From the NCBI GenBank assembly GCA_027295245.1, contig JAPULF010000037.1, positions 1-7,229 on the forward strand: DNA of 7,229 nt. The letters are read 5' to 3'. The DNA is from Planctomycetota bacterium. Its GTDB lineage: Bacteria; Planctomycetota; Phycisphaerae; UBA1845; UTPLA1. The notes below the pieces were generated by a model. It was not told where the DNA came from. It did no database searches and saw nothing but the letters and a program-made list of their open reading frames with translations. The position numbers were made by a program, and so were the translations under genes. Of the stretch, positions 1 through 6,086 are shown one piece after another (position 1 is the stretch's first letter; each line of letters begins with the position of its first letter).

Positions 1-793
1 GGTTGAAGAGCGAATCAGCGTCGTAGTCCTTGCTCCAGTCTTTTCTGACGGTCAGGAAGTAACCGACGCGGTCGTCCGCAACTCGGGACTTGAACCCCTT
101 GGTCGATTCGGGAATCTTCGACAGGCTGTAGTGAAACAAGGTCCGACGGCCGGTGCTGCCGCGCATCATGGCAAGATCGGCCGTCAGTTCGACGTTTTGC
201 GGAAATGCCTTGTACTGTGCCCATTTGCTCAGCGAGGAGTTGATCGAACCGCCACCCCAACGGCCGATGCGCGAAAAGTCCGACTTGAAGAGGGCGTCCA
301 GGTCGATGATGGGGTCGGAACCCTTCATCGTGACGATCTTGCATGTCTTGAGAATGACGTCGGCGCCGTAGCTGCGCTTGATGACGTCGGAGATCGGTTT
401 GCTGCCGCCGTCGACATAACGCGGATCGACGCGCATCAATACCAGCTTCTTGTTCATCCGTTCGAAATACGCCAAAAAGTGGTCGATCTGAAAGCCGGTC
501 GAGACCGCGCCGCCGGCCATGCTGGTTGCGATTAGAAACTGCTTGCCGATCATGCTGCCCGGGATTTGAGCCCTGAGTTCGTCCGTCTTCTTTTTGTACC
601 AGAGCGGGAAGAAGGGCTTCTCGGCCGTGGGGACCTCTTTGAAGTCCTTCATGGCCTCTTCGAATTTCGGGAAGTCCGGCTTTTCCTTGTCTTTTTTTGG
701 CTTCTCGGGAGGGGCCGCGAAGCTCGCGGAAAGTCCGAATGAAATCCCGGCAACCAGAGCGATTGCAATCGCTTTGTATCTACTCAACACCAT
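1..793 (-). CDS. Zinc-dependent metalloprotease, DUF5117 family, N-terminal part (runs off left edge)
   Basis: Reading from the ATG at 793-791 gives 264 codons with no stop before the window edge, so this is the N-terminal part of a larger gene. An AGGAGA ribosome binding site lies about 8 bases upstream. Residues 1-26 look like a Sec signal peptide: a basic start (MVLSRYK), a hydrophobic stretch, then a likely cut after SASFA. A Lys/Pro-rich linker follows at about 28-45. From about residue 60 the sequence fits the DUF5117 region of exported planctomycete and Bacteroidetes metalloproteases: a LWYKKKTDELRAQIP block, GKQFLIATSMAGG, DPRY, and VADDRVGYFLTV near 238-249. In this family the HExxH zinc site lies further downstream, so it cannot be checked here. 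It probably acts in the periplasm or outside the cell; the substrate is unknown. The family call is from remembered motifs, not a search. Confidence 0.8.
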   Translation of the reverse strand, partial: MVLSRYKAIAIALVAGISFGLSASFAAPPEKPKKDKEKPDFPKFEEAMKDFKEVPTAEKPFFPLWYKKKTDELRAQIPGSMIGKQFLIATSMAGGAVSTGFQIDHFLAYFERMNKKLVLMRVDPRYVDGGSKPISDVIKRSYGADVILKTCKIVTMKGSDPIIDLDALFKSDFSRIGRWGGGSINSSLSKWAQYKAFPQNVELTADLAMMRGSTGRRTLFHYSLSKIPESTKGFKSRVADDRVGYFLTVRKDWSKDYDADSLFN

Positions 794-899
794 TCGAAGT
801 TCTCCTTACTTTTGCGCGAACCCAAGCGCCGGTTGGAATCCCCTCGAGAGGAAAGACGACCGGGTTCACTCTTGCAGGTCTCGCTCAGATCTTGCGGCG

Positions 900-905
900 A
901 TTATA
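900..905 (-). promoter_or_regulatory. Candidate -10 box (TATAAT) for the metalloprotease gene
   Basis: The minus strand reads a perfect TATAAT here, about 107 bases upstream of the metalloprotease ATG. The position 17 bases further upstream reads TCGCCG, which is not a good -35 box. A leader of about 100 bases would result. It competes with the CCGATAGATT motif at 970-979 as the promoter of the same gene. Confidence 0.3.
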
Positions 906-969
906 GGGCAATTCGTTTTTTCCGGCGAGGCGTTCGCCTCCCCGACATATATATCGTTCCCGTTCTGAC

Positions 970-979
970 AATCTATCGG
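970..979 (-). promoter_or_regulatory. CCGATAGWWT motif, copy 1 (CCGATAGATT)
   Basis: This is one of four copies of a 10-base motif found in the spacers of this window. Here it reads CCGATAGATT on the minus strand, toward the metalloprotease gene, about 177 bases from its start codon. The inner TAGATT loosely resembles a -10 box. A TTGTCA hexamer (5 of 6 to the -35 consensus) overlaps its downstream edge, followed by an AT-rich TATATATA stretch. No -35 element is shared with the other copies. The function is inferred only. Confidence 0.3.
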
Positions 980-1060
980 TCCGGAACGCGCGCGGATGGC
1001 GTTGCGGGATCGGGTTGGGCGTTTCCCGCTGGGTTTGCGTCCGAAAACTGGCGACGCGGG

Positions 1061-1723
1061 CTAACTTGGAAACCCCTTCGCGCCGATCAGCTTTACGAAT
1101 CGAACCGGGATGCCGGATGTTTCGACCACCCCATCTCGGTGGTTTTCCAAGGTCGTGAGCACCTGGTGGGTGTGTGAGCCGGTGGGAATCACGAGCCGCC
1201 CCCCGACCGAAAGCTGATCCACTAGCTGCGATGCGATCGCAGGGGCCGCTGCAGTGACGATGATCCGGTCGAATGGGGCGTGGGACTCCCATCCCAGAGA
1301 GCCGTCGCCGGTCTTGAACGCCACATTGGAAATCCCAAGTCGATTCAGCCTTTCGCGGGCTTCGGTCGCAAGGGCCTCGATTCGTTCGACCGTGTACACC
1401 ACTCTGGCCAGCTTCGCGAGAATCGCGGTCTGATAGCCCGTTCCGGTGCCGATCTCGAGGATCGAGTGCTCTGTTCTGATCGACAGGGCCTCGGTCATCC
1501 ACGCGACGACGTAGGGTTGGGAGATGGTTTGGCCCATGCCGATTCCGAGGGCTCGATCCTCGTAGGCGACTTCAGCCAGGGACGGCGGGACGAATTGCTC
1601 TCGGGGAACGCTCGAAAGGGCCTCCAGAACCCTTGCATCACGGACGCCACGAGCGGAAACCTGCGATTGCACCATTGCGATGCGACGGTTCCGATAATCG
1701 GATTCGGTTGCGACGTGTCTCAT
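1061..1723 (-). CDS. pcm: Protein-L-isoaspartate O-methyltransferase
   Basis: This 220-residue cytoplasmic enzyme methylates, from S-adenosylmethionine, the abnormal isoaspartyl residues that form in ageing proteins, beginning their repair. The family marks are all present in order: VPREQFVP (about 39-46), GQTISQP (64-70), the SAM-binding motif EIGTGTGYQ (from about 90), TGDGS (138-142), the FDRIIVTAAAP strand (from about 151) and RFVKL near the C-terminus. The length is normal for bacteria. The frame is open up to an ATG at 1777, but that codon has no ribosome binding site and adds 18 residues absent from the family. The ATG at 1723 has a weak GGTGG upstream and puts the conserved DYRNRRIAMVQSQ helix at a normal distance. 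The ATG at 1675 is also possible. No surE or other stress-operon partner is next to it. The function is firm; the start is not. Confidence 0.93.
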   Translation of the reverse strand: MRHVATESDYRNRRIAMVQSQVSARGVRDARVLEALSSVPREQFVPPSLAEVAYEDRALGIGMGQTISQPYVVAWMTEALSIRTEHSILEIGTGTGYQTAILAKLARVVYTVERIEALATEARERLNRLGISNVAFKTGDGSLGWESHAPFDRIIVTAAAPAIASQLVDQLSVGGRLVIPTGSHTHQVLTTLENHRDGVVETSGIPVRFVKLIGAKGFPS

Positions 1724-1739
1724 GCGGCCACCGCGAACA

Positions 1740-1757
1740 GATTCGGCATGCCGAATC
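1740..1757. repeat. 18-bp perfect palindrome upstream of pcm
   Basis: GATTCGGCATGCCGAATC is perfectly self-complementary. It lies 16 bases upstream of the preferred pcm start at 1723. It could be a dimeric regulator's operator, or in RNA a 7-bp stem with a CAUG loop close to the start codon. If translation really began at 1777 it would be coding sequence, which weakens the regulatory reading. Confidence 0.45.
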
Positions 1758-1785
1758 GACGTATGACGACCCGGCATCCGTCAAA

Positions 1786-1799
1786 CTCGGCAGTCCGAG
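1786..1799. repeat. Inverted repeat in the pcm leader
   Basis: CTCGG-CAGT-CCGAG forms a 5-bp GC-rich stem with a 4-base loop. It is the middle of three such dyads between the pcm start and the divergent CAP gene. On its own it is short enough to be chance. Confidence 0.3.
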
Positions 1800-1814
1800 A
1801 TCATCGGCGAATTC

Positions 1815-1835
1815 AAAAAAGACGCAACAAGCGTC
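1815..1835 (-). terminator. Terminator-like hairpin in the pcm leader (possible attenuator)
   Basis: On the minus strand a GACGC-TTGTT-GCGTC hairpin is followed directly by six T residues, the layout of an intrinsic terminator. No gene ends here. It sits upstream of pcm, so it would act on a leader transcript or on an RNA antisense to the CAP promoter region. The stem is only 5 bp, so it may be weak. Confidence 0.3.
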
Positions 1836-1848
1836 GATGGGCCAATGG

Positions 1849-1854
1849 ATTATA
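1849..1854 (-). promoter_or_regulatory. Candidate -10 box (TATAAT) for pcm
   Basis: The minus strand reads a perfect TATAAT about 126 bases upstream of the preferred pcm start. A TTGACG hexamer at 1878-1883 resembles a -35 box, but the 23-base gap is too long for a standard promoter. A start near 1842 would place the hairpin at 1821-1835 almost at the 5' end of the message. Confidence 0.3.
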
Positions 1855-1932
1855 ACTTGCTGAAACAACCGGAGTTTCGTCAATACGGAGAGAATAGACC
1901 GCGCGACGGTCGAATTCCGGCGTGAGCCCGAT

Positions 1933-1961
1933 TTGCTCCGAGCCGATAGTATGTCTACACT
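1933..1961 (+). promoter_or_regulatory. Candidate promoter of the CAP lipoprotein gene
   Basis: TTGCTC at 1933-1938 and TACACT at 1956-1961 are exactly 17 bases apart. Each matches 4 of 6 bases of the sigma-70 consensus. The predicted start near 1968 would give a leader of about 55 bases. The spacer between the two boxes contains a CCGATAGTAT motif. Confidence 0.35.
1943..1952 (+). promoter_or_regulatory. CCGATAGWWT motif, copy 2 (CCGATAGTAT)
   Basis: This copy reads toward the CAP lipoprotein gene, 71 bases upstream of its start codon. It is identical over 10 bases to the copy at 5840-5849. It lies inside the spacer of the candidate -35/-10 pair, where a bound regulator would interfere with polymerase; alternatively its TAGTAT is itself the -10 box. 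Confidence 0.35.
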
Positions 1962-1979
1962 AAGGTATTGGAAAGACAA

Positions 1980-2003
1980 CCCGTCGGCGACGTTCTTGAC
2001 GGG
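1980..2003 (+). repeat. Inverted repeat in the 5' leader of the CAP gene
   Basis: CCCGTC (1980-1985) and GACGGG (1998-2003) can pair as a 6-bp stem with a 12-base loop, just before the ribosome binding site at 2012-2017. An alternative smaller stem, CGTC-GGC-GACG (1982-1992), overlaps and would exclude it. It could modulate translation, or be chance. Confidence 0.25.
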
Positions 2004-2023
2004 CGACTTTTGGGAGGTCCGGC

Positions 2024-2671
2024 TTGGCCGCTGGCAATAGATCCAAAGCAGGGTTCCTGACCGCATCGCTGGCTGGTCTGATGCTCGCAGGCTGTCAGGA
2101 AGCCTCGAATGCGCTAGCCCCAGACAAAGTGGTCGGTGTCCAGCCAATCTCCGCGATCGAGCCCTGTACCGATCCCGCAGCGAGCGAGGATCTTGCTCAA
2201 CAGCTCATTGATGCGATCAACGCCGAACGTCGCAAGGCGGGCGTCGGACCCTTGAAACGAAGCGTCTCCCTGACGGCAATCGCCGACTACTATGCCTGCC
2301 GATTGATCGACGGCGGTTTCTTCGATCACGTGGACCCTGAGGGGGGCTCGACGGTCGATTATCGTGCGATTGGTTTCGGATACGCTTTCGCGAAAATAGG
2401 CGAGAATCTGGCTGCCGGTCAAACCACCGTCGAGGAGGCCATGACCAACTGGATGCACTCTCCGAAACATCGGGCGAATATGCTGGATCCCGCTTTCACC
2501 GAGATCGGGGTCGCGGTAAAGGATGGTGGGGAATACGGGCGGTATTGGGTCCAGGAGATCGCCCGGCCACTGGCTACCGGAACCGAATCGCGTCCGCCAC
2601 CTCCCACATCGCAACAAACGCCGCCTGACGACGCGGCCAGTTCTCAACCCGCCAATACGCCGAAAGAGTAG
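2024..2671 (+). CDS. CAP/SCP-domain (YkwD-like) predicted lipoprotein
   Basis: The protein has 215 residues. The chosen start is a TTG, supported by GGGAGG six bases upstream. A short basic start, a hydrophobic stretch and LAGC with Cys24 make a lipobox, so the mature protein is probably lipid-anchored outside the cytoplasmic membrane. The CAP domain spans about 55-182: an N-terminal helix (LIDAINAERRKAG), FFDHVDP with His102, GENLAAG with Glu127, WMHSPKHRANML with His149, FTEIGVAV with Glu160, then YWVQEIA. The His/Glu set that lines the CAP cleft is therefore present. A Pro/Ser/Thr-rich tail without clear fold fills 184-215. Bacterial CAP proteins of this kind are common but mostly of unknown activity, so no substrate is proposed. 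The gene ends one base from the end of the convergent gene. Confidence 0.9.
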   Translation: MAAGNRSKAGFLTASLAGLMLAGCQEASNALAPDKVVGVQPISAIEPCTDPAASEDLAQQLIDAINAERRKAGVGPLKRSVSLTAIADYYACRLIDGGFFDHVDPEGGSTVDYRAIGFGYAFAKIGENLAAGQTTVEEAMTNWMHSPKHRANMLDPAFTEIGVAVKDGGEYGRYWVQEIARPLATGTESRPPPPTSQQTPPDDAASSQPANTPKE

Positions 2672-2672
2672 A

Positions 2673-4355
2673 TCAGTCGGACCTCGCCAGCGTCTGAATC
2701 GCCTGACGAAGTCGGGTGTGTCCGTCGAAGCCCACGAGGTATTCGGACTCGCGAAGGCCGCCTTTCGCGCGGACCGTTCGGACGAGCGCTGTCTTGTCCT
2801 TTCGGCTCCAACGACGAATGCCCGGCAAGATCATGATCAGCGGGCTCCAGTGCTGCCATGCCGTTCGTTCGCCGGTGGAAAAACGGCGCAACGAGCCCAC
2901 GCCGAGCAGTCTGGCGGCTTCCCTCGAACAAGTGCTCGTTGCCAGGCGGCGATCATGCCCAAATCGTGTGGCCAGATATTGAGTGATCTTCAGGCCCACG
3001 TCGGCAAGCGGCAGAACGCCGAGTACGTCGGCGCGCCGATTCTCCAAGTGCAGGAACACGCTTGCGGTCGCGAGCTTCCTGAGCGTGGTCGGGCTCGATC
3101 GGTGGCCGGGGTTTGCCTGTTTGCGTTTGAGTTCCCGCCGCATGATGTCGATCAGCCGCGAATCCCGTGGCCTGAACCCGAGCTTGTGATAGAACCACCA
3201 TGCCCCGCTTTGAATGGCGTCCTCGTTGTCCTCGCCGAGTTGGTAGGGGTCGACTGTGAATGTGTCCGCGGCGAACAGGTGCCGCGCGATCGACAACATT
3301 CCGTGGTACATCAAGGCCGCTTCGCCGGCCCGAAACGTGTCGAAAACCGTGAACGCAACCTCGGATGAGCCGAAGAGCCCCGTGTTCGTGCCGTACCCGA
3401 CGGCGACCCCGTTTTTCAGCATGATGAATCCGTAAAGACACTCGAGAATGAGGCGACGCTGCGGGATGACGCCGATATACGCGAATTGCAGCCCGTCGCC
3501 GCAGTCGACCATACGGACGTCGCGGGAATCGCCATAGGCAAAGGCATCCAGATCGCGTTCGCGGGTCACCATGGTCGATTTGGCGAGGTCGACGACGGCC
3601 CGGCCCTCACGCACGGACAGGGCTCGGATCGCCGGTGGCGTTCGGTCGGTTGACTTCCGGGCCCCGGGGAGCGATCGCCGAAACGGGACTGTCTGGTACT
3701 TGATTGCCGGGACGGGCAGCTTTTCCCGTGTTCGCGCCGGTGTCGTCGGTCCCGGCGCAAGGCAGATCGGAACGTCCATGTCCTCGTAGAGCATTTGGAT
3801 GTGGGCGTCGCTCATGCGGATCTGATGCAGCCTTCGCAGAAGAAAGGCCGCGTCGGTCTCATTGGGTCCCTTCATCCGGTCGATCCACTCGCGAACCTCG
3901 AACCCATATTCGTCCAGCCCGGGCGACTCGGCGGGAAGGGCCAGCAGCGACAGGAGGCGTTCGAGCCTCTCGGTTTGCTCGAATTCGTCCCAATCGATGG
4001 TCAATCGTGAGGGCCAGCGACGGGCCAGCCAGTATGCCGTCGAGGCGAAGAACGAAAAGTGGATCGACGTGCCGGCGACGCCGGTGTTTCGCAGGGCCTT
4101 CCGAAATCGCCGCAGGTCGTTTCGCTCGGAAAAACGTTCGAGCGCACGCTCTGCCTGCGCCAACAATTCTTCATTGTCGGGATAGGCACGTACGAAGCAG
4201 AGAATCTCGTGTAAGCGGAGCAGGTCGCTCGCCCGGCCAAAACTTCGGCCATCGAGTTGGCGGAGCAGATCCAACTTCATCGAGCCGGCGCCCTCGCCGT
4301 AGTCGGTCTTTCGACGCTCGAATTCCCGCAGGATGTGGGCGACGCGGTGTGCCAT
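2673..4355 (-). CDS. Conserved protein of unknown function with a GNAT-like block
   Basis: The reading frame is open from a GTG at 4385, but the ATG at 4355 is preceded by GAGGA seven bases upstream, so I start there: 560 residues. No signal peptide or clear membrane segment is visible, so it is probably cytoplasmic. The first 190 residues look mostly helical and charged. A Pro/Arg-rich linker follows at about 200-245. Residues about 290-400 resemble an acetyltransferase fold: LYGFIMLKNGVAVGYG, an FRAGEA turn, then YQLGEDNEDAIQSGAWWFYH and KLGFRP, like the C-terminal strand of GNAT enzymes. The C-terminal 150 residues are Arg-rich and helical. I recall similar unnamed proteins in other bacteria but cannot give a family number. 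The substrate is unknown, and a non-catalytic role is possible. No partner gene sits beside it. Confidence 0.75.
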   Translation of the reverse strand: MAHRVAHILREFERRKTDYGEGAGSMKLDLLRQLDGRSFGRASDLLRLHEILCFVRAYPDNEELLAQAERALERFSERNDLRRFRKALRNTGVAGTSIHFSFFASTAYWLARRWPSRLTIDWDEFEQTERLERLLSLLALPAESPGLDEYGFEVREWIDRMKGPNETDAAFLLRRLHQIRMSDAHIQMLYEDMDVPICLAPGPTTPARTREKLPVPAIKYQTVPFRRSLPGARKSTDRTPPAIRALSVREGRAVVDLAKSTMVTRERDLDAFAYGDSRDVRMVDCGDGLQFAYIGVIPQRRLILECLYGFIMLKNGVAVGYGTNTGLFGSSEVAFTVFDTFRAGEAALMYHGMLSIARHLFAADTFTVDPYQLGEDNEDAIQSGAWWFYHKLGFRPRDSRLIDIMRRELKRKQANPGHRSSPTTLRKLATASVFLHLENRRADVLGVLPLADVGLKITQYLATRFGHDRRLATSTCSREAARLLGVGSLRRFSTGERTAWQHWSPLIMILPGIRRWSRKDKTALVRTVRAKGGLRESEYLVGFDGHTRLRQAIQTLARSD

Positions 4356-4481
4356 CACGATTTCCTCTTCGATCGTAGGGTACACCGGTTGGCTTCAGAG
4401 GCAACGAAACTTCCGGCACGTTCTCTCGATCATGCCCAGTCGGAAATATGCCTACGCGCCTTCCCGAAGACCGCCCCGGGC

Positions 4482-4496
4482 AAACCCCGCGGGTTT
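4482..4496. repeat. Small inverted repeat between top6A and the unknown gene
   Basis: AAACCC-CGC-GGGTTT is a perfect 6-bp dyad about 130 bases beyond the top6A stop codon. There is no T tract after it on the minus strand, so it is a poor terminator candidate. I found nothing else in the spacer 4356-4625 beyond weak promoter-like hexamers. Confidence 0.25.
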
Positions 4497-4625
4497 ATCT
4501 GTCGCCCTTTCGGAATGATGGAAATCGATCGGGTGGAACCCTGACTCTGCCTATTCAGAGGACTCCCTGCGAGCCCGCCGACACAACTTGCGTGGCCACT
4601 CCATTACGACCAGTCTTGTTTCGAG

Positions 4626-5789
4626 CTAATCAAGCCACTGGTTGCGGCGCTTGAGTTTTTGCGGAACGTATGTTTCGGTGACGAAGCTGATGCTCTTGGT
4701 GAGGAGCGATTCGACCTCCATCTTGAAGCCGTGCTCGAGCATGTGGTTGACTTCCTTCTCCCAGTCCTTTTTGCCCTTGAACCAGGGATAGTTGAGGATC
4801 TGTTTGGCCCGCTTGATGTCCTTGTCGTCGACGGCGATCTTGACGTCGTCGGACAGGTCGAACTCTTCGAAGTCGCGGCTGCGGACGCCGATGAACCTGG
4901 CGTCGGGCACGGCCATGCGCTGCGACTCGAAGGCCAGGTTGATCGAGCCCTGCTTGATGACGCTGTAGATGTAGTATCCCCAGGGGTCGTTGTCCAGGAG
5001 GCAGTACAGCGGCAGCTTCAGCTCGTCGTGCATGCGAAAGAGGAGCCGCCGGACGCCGCGGGGGGGCTGGCCGCCTCCGTGGATCAGGATGCAGTTGTGC
5101 TTCTTCCAGAACTTGTCCTCGTTGAATCGAGACCAAATGGTGCCCTTTTCCACGTGGAGGATGAATTTCGCCTCGCACTTGCGGAATTGGAAAACGTCGG
5201 GCTCGACGATGCTCGGGATGGCGAACCCGCTGGCCCCCATCTTTCGGAGGTTGATCTCATCCCCCAGACTGACAACCGTCAGGTTTCCGGCGATGCTGCC
5301 GCGATTGTCGGCGAAGACGTGCAATTCCTCGCGAAGGGAGCCGAGCGAGACTTCCAGGTCCTCGATGATCGGGTCGCTCTCATTTTGGTCGTTGAAGGTC
5401 TTTTCGCTCGTGCCGGGGATGGTGTGTTTGGACAAGTAATACAATCCGCGGATGCTGACGGTCTTGTTCTCGTCGATCAGCTTCTTGCAGCCGCTGGCGA
5501 TCAGGACCGATTGCATAAAGCTCTTGGCCTTGCCGAGGTCGAAGAAGTTGCGGGTGGCTGTCTTGCGGCCCATTTCGATGATGCGCCGTTTCTTGTTGTA
5601 GTTGGCATTGGAAAGCGTTCGCATTGGAATAACGATGGCGGGGTCGCGTCGCTGCGATGCCGATTTGACGACGGACTCGGCGAAGCCCGTGATCTTTGCG
5701 CTGGCTTGATTCTTGCGCCCTTTCGGTCGCCCGCTCGACTTGCCGGATGCCGGCCGTTTTGATTTCGACGCCGTTTTCTTTCGGGCCAT
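4626..5789 (-). CDS. top6A: DNA topoisomerase VI subunit A (Spo11-like)
   Basis: This 387-residue protein is the DNA-cleaving subunit of a type IIB topoisomerase, which with the GHKL ATPase subunit B passes one duplex through another. The ATG at 5789 follows a strong AGGAGG eight bases upstream; an open extension to 5867 lacks one. Residues 1-33 form a Lys/Ser-rich basic tail. The winged-helix active site reads SIRGLYYLS, with the likely catalytic Tyr at about 118 (second of the pair). The Toprim domain shows VEKG with Glu at about 214 and LLDNDPWGYYIYSVIKQGS with Asp at about 266 and 268; archaeal enzymes more often have DGD there. Length and motif order match archaeal A subunits, so it looks intact. 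No subunit B gene is in the window, although the two are often adjacent. Bacterial copies are uncommon and usually explained by old transfer from archaea. Confidence 0.92.
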   Translation of the reverse strand: MARKKTASKSKRPASGKSSGRPKGRKNQASAKITGFAESVVKSASQRRDPAIVIPMRTLSNANYNKKRRIIEMGRKTATRNFFDLGKAKSFMQSVLIASGCKKLIDENKTVSIRGLYYLSKHTIPGTSEKTFNDQNESDPIIEDLEVSLGSLREELHVFADNRGSIAGNLTVVSLGDEINLRKMGASGFAIPSIVEPDVFQFRKCEAKFILHVEKGTIWSRFNEDKFWKKHNCILIHGGGQPPRGVRRLLFRMHDELKLPLYCLLDNDPWGYYIYSVIKQGSINLAFESQRMAVPDARFIGVRSRDFEEFDLSDDVKIAVDDKDIKRAKQILNYPWFKGKKDWEKEVNHMLEHGFKMEVESLLTKSISFVTETYVPQKLKRRNQWLD

Positions 5790-5839
5790 CCGTGACGCCT
5801 CCTGTTGTGATCGATCGTACGATTCCTGAAATCGACTCT

Positions 5840-5852
5840 CCGATAGTATCGG
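5840..5852. promoter_or_regulatory. Dyad CCGATA-G-TATCGG, containing CCGATAGWWT copy 3
   Basis: This perfect 13-base inverted repeat contains CCGATAGTAT on the plus strand (5840-5849) and the near match CCGATACTAT on the minus strand. It is about 50 bases upstream of the top6A start and could serve either divergent gene. It is the only one of the four motif copies that is fully symmetric. Confidence 0.4.
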
Positions 5853-5874
5853 CGGGGGCCGGGACAAATCCAGA

Positions 5875-5883
5875 CCCCCCCCC
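5875..5883 (+). repeat. Run of nine C residues in the divergent spacer
   Basis: A C9 homopolymer lies between top6A and the aminotransferase gene, 86 bases upstream of the top6A start. Such tracts can slip in replication and change promoter spacing. They are also common places for sequencing errors. Confidence 0.6.
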
Positions 5884-5945
5884 TGAAATCATCGTGCCGA
5901 GAAATAGAACCCGTCGCGTTTGCAGGGGAGCATCCCTGGGGCCGG

Positions 5946-5955
5946 ATTCTATCGG
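5946..5955 (-). promoter_or_regulatory. CCGATAGWWT motif, copy 4 (CCGATAGAAT)
   Basis: On the minus strand this reads CCGATAGAAT, toward top6A. Its inner TAGAAT matches the -10 consensus at 5 of 6 bases. No good -35 box is seen 16-18 bases upstream. It shares the top6A-aminotransferase spacer with the dyad at 5840-5852. Confidence 0.3.
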
Positions 5956-5997
5956 GGGACCCGGTCGCTTCGGCTTTTGGGCGTCGTGTTGGGCGGC

Positions 5998-6003
5998 TAT
6001 ACT
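5998..6003 (+). promoter_or_regulatory. Candidate -10 box (TATACT) for the aminotransferase gene
   Basis: TATACT matches the -10 consensus at 5 of 6 bases and would give a leader of about 77 bases. The -35 region 17 bases upstream (TTTTGG) is poor. Confidence 0.4.
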
Positions 6004-6086
6004 TTCCGCGGCATTTCGCAGTTGCGCGGTGGCTTCGAAGGCCGGATGGACGGCATCATTGCGAGACGCAACCGGAGGTGGTCGCT

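Noticed and set aside
924..941. GAGGC-GTTC-GCCTC hairpin considered as the pcm terminator
   Set aside because: The T-rich stretch is on the wrong side: on the minus strand A residues follow the stem, and on the plus strand no gene ends here.
885..1502. Open frame of 205 codons on the minus strand overlapping pcm
   Set aside because: It is a different frame of the same strand as the clear methyltransferase gene, with no family motifs.
1691..1701. CCGAT-A-ATCGG dyad similar to the one at 5840
   Set aside because: It lies in the conserved N-terminal coding part of pcm (DYRNRR) and lacks the CCGATAG core, so it is more likely coding coincidence.
2523..3368. Open frame of 281 codons on the plus strand crossing the end of the CAP gene
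   Set aside because: It overlaps the CAP gene and runs antisense to the unknown gene; the sequence is Arg/Pro-rich without motifs.
4659..5762. Long open frame (367 codons) on the plus strand opposite top6A
   Set aside because: It is antisense to a gene with clear topoisomerase VI motifs, its composition is typical of a high-GC shadow frame, and no ribosome binding site or family motif was seen.
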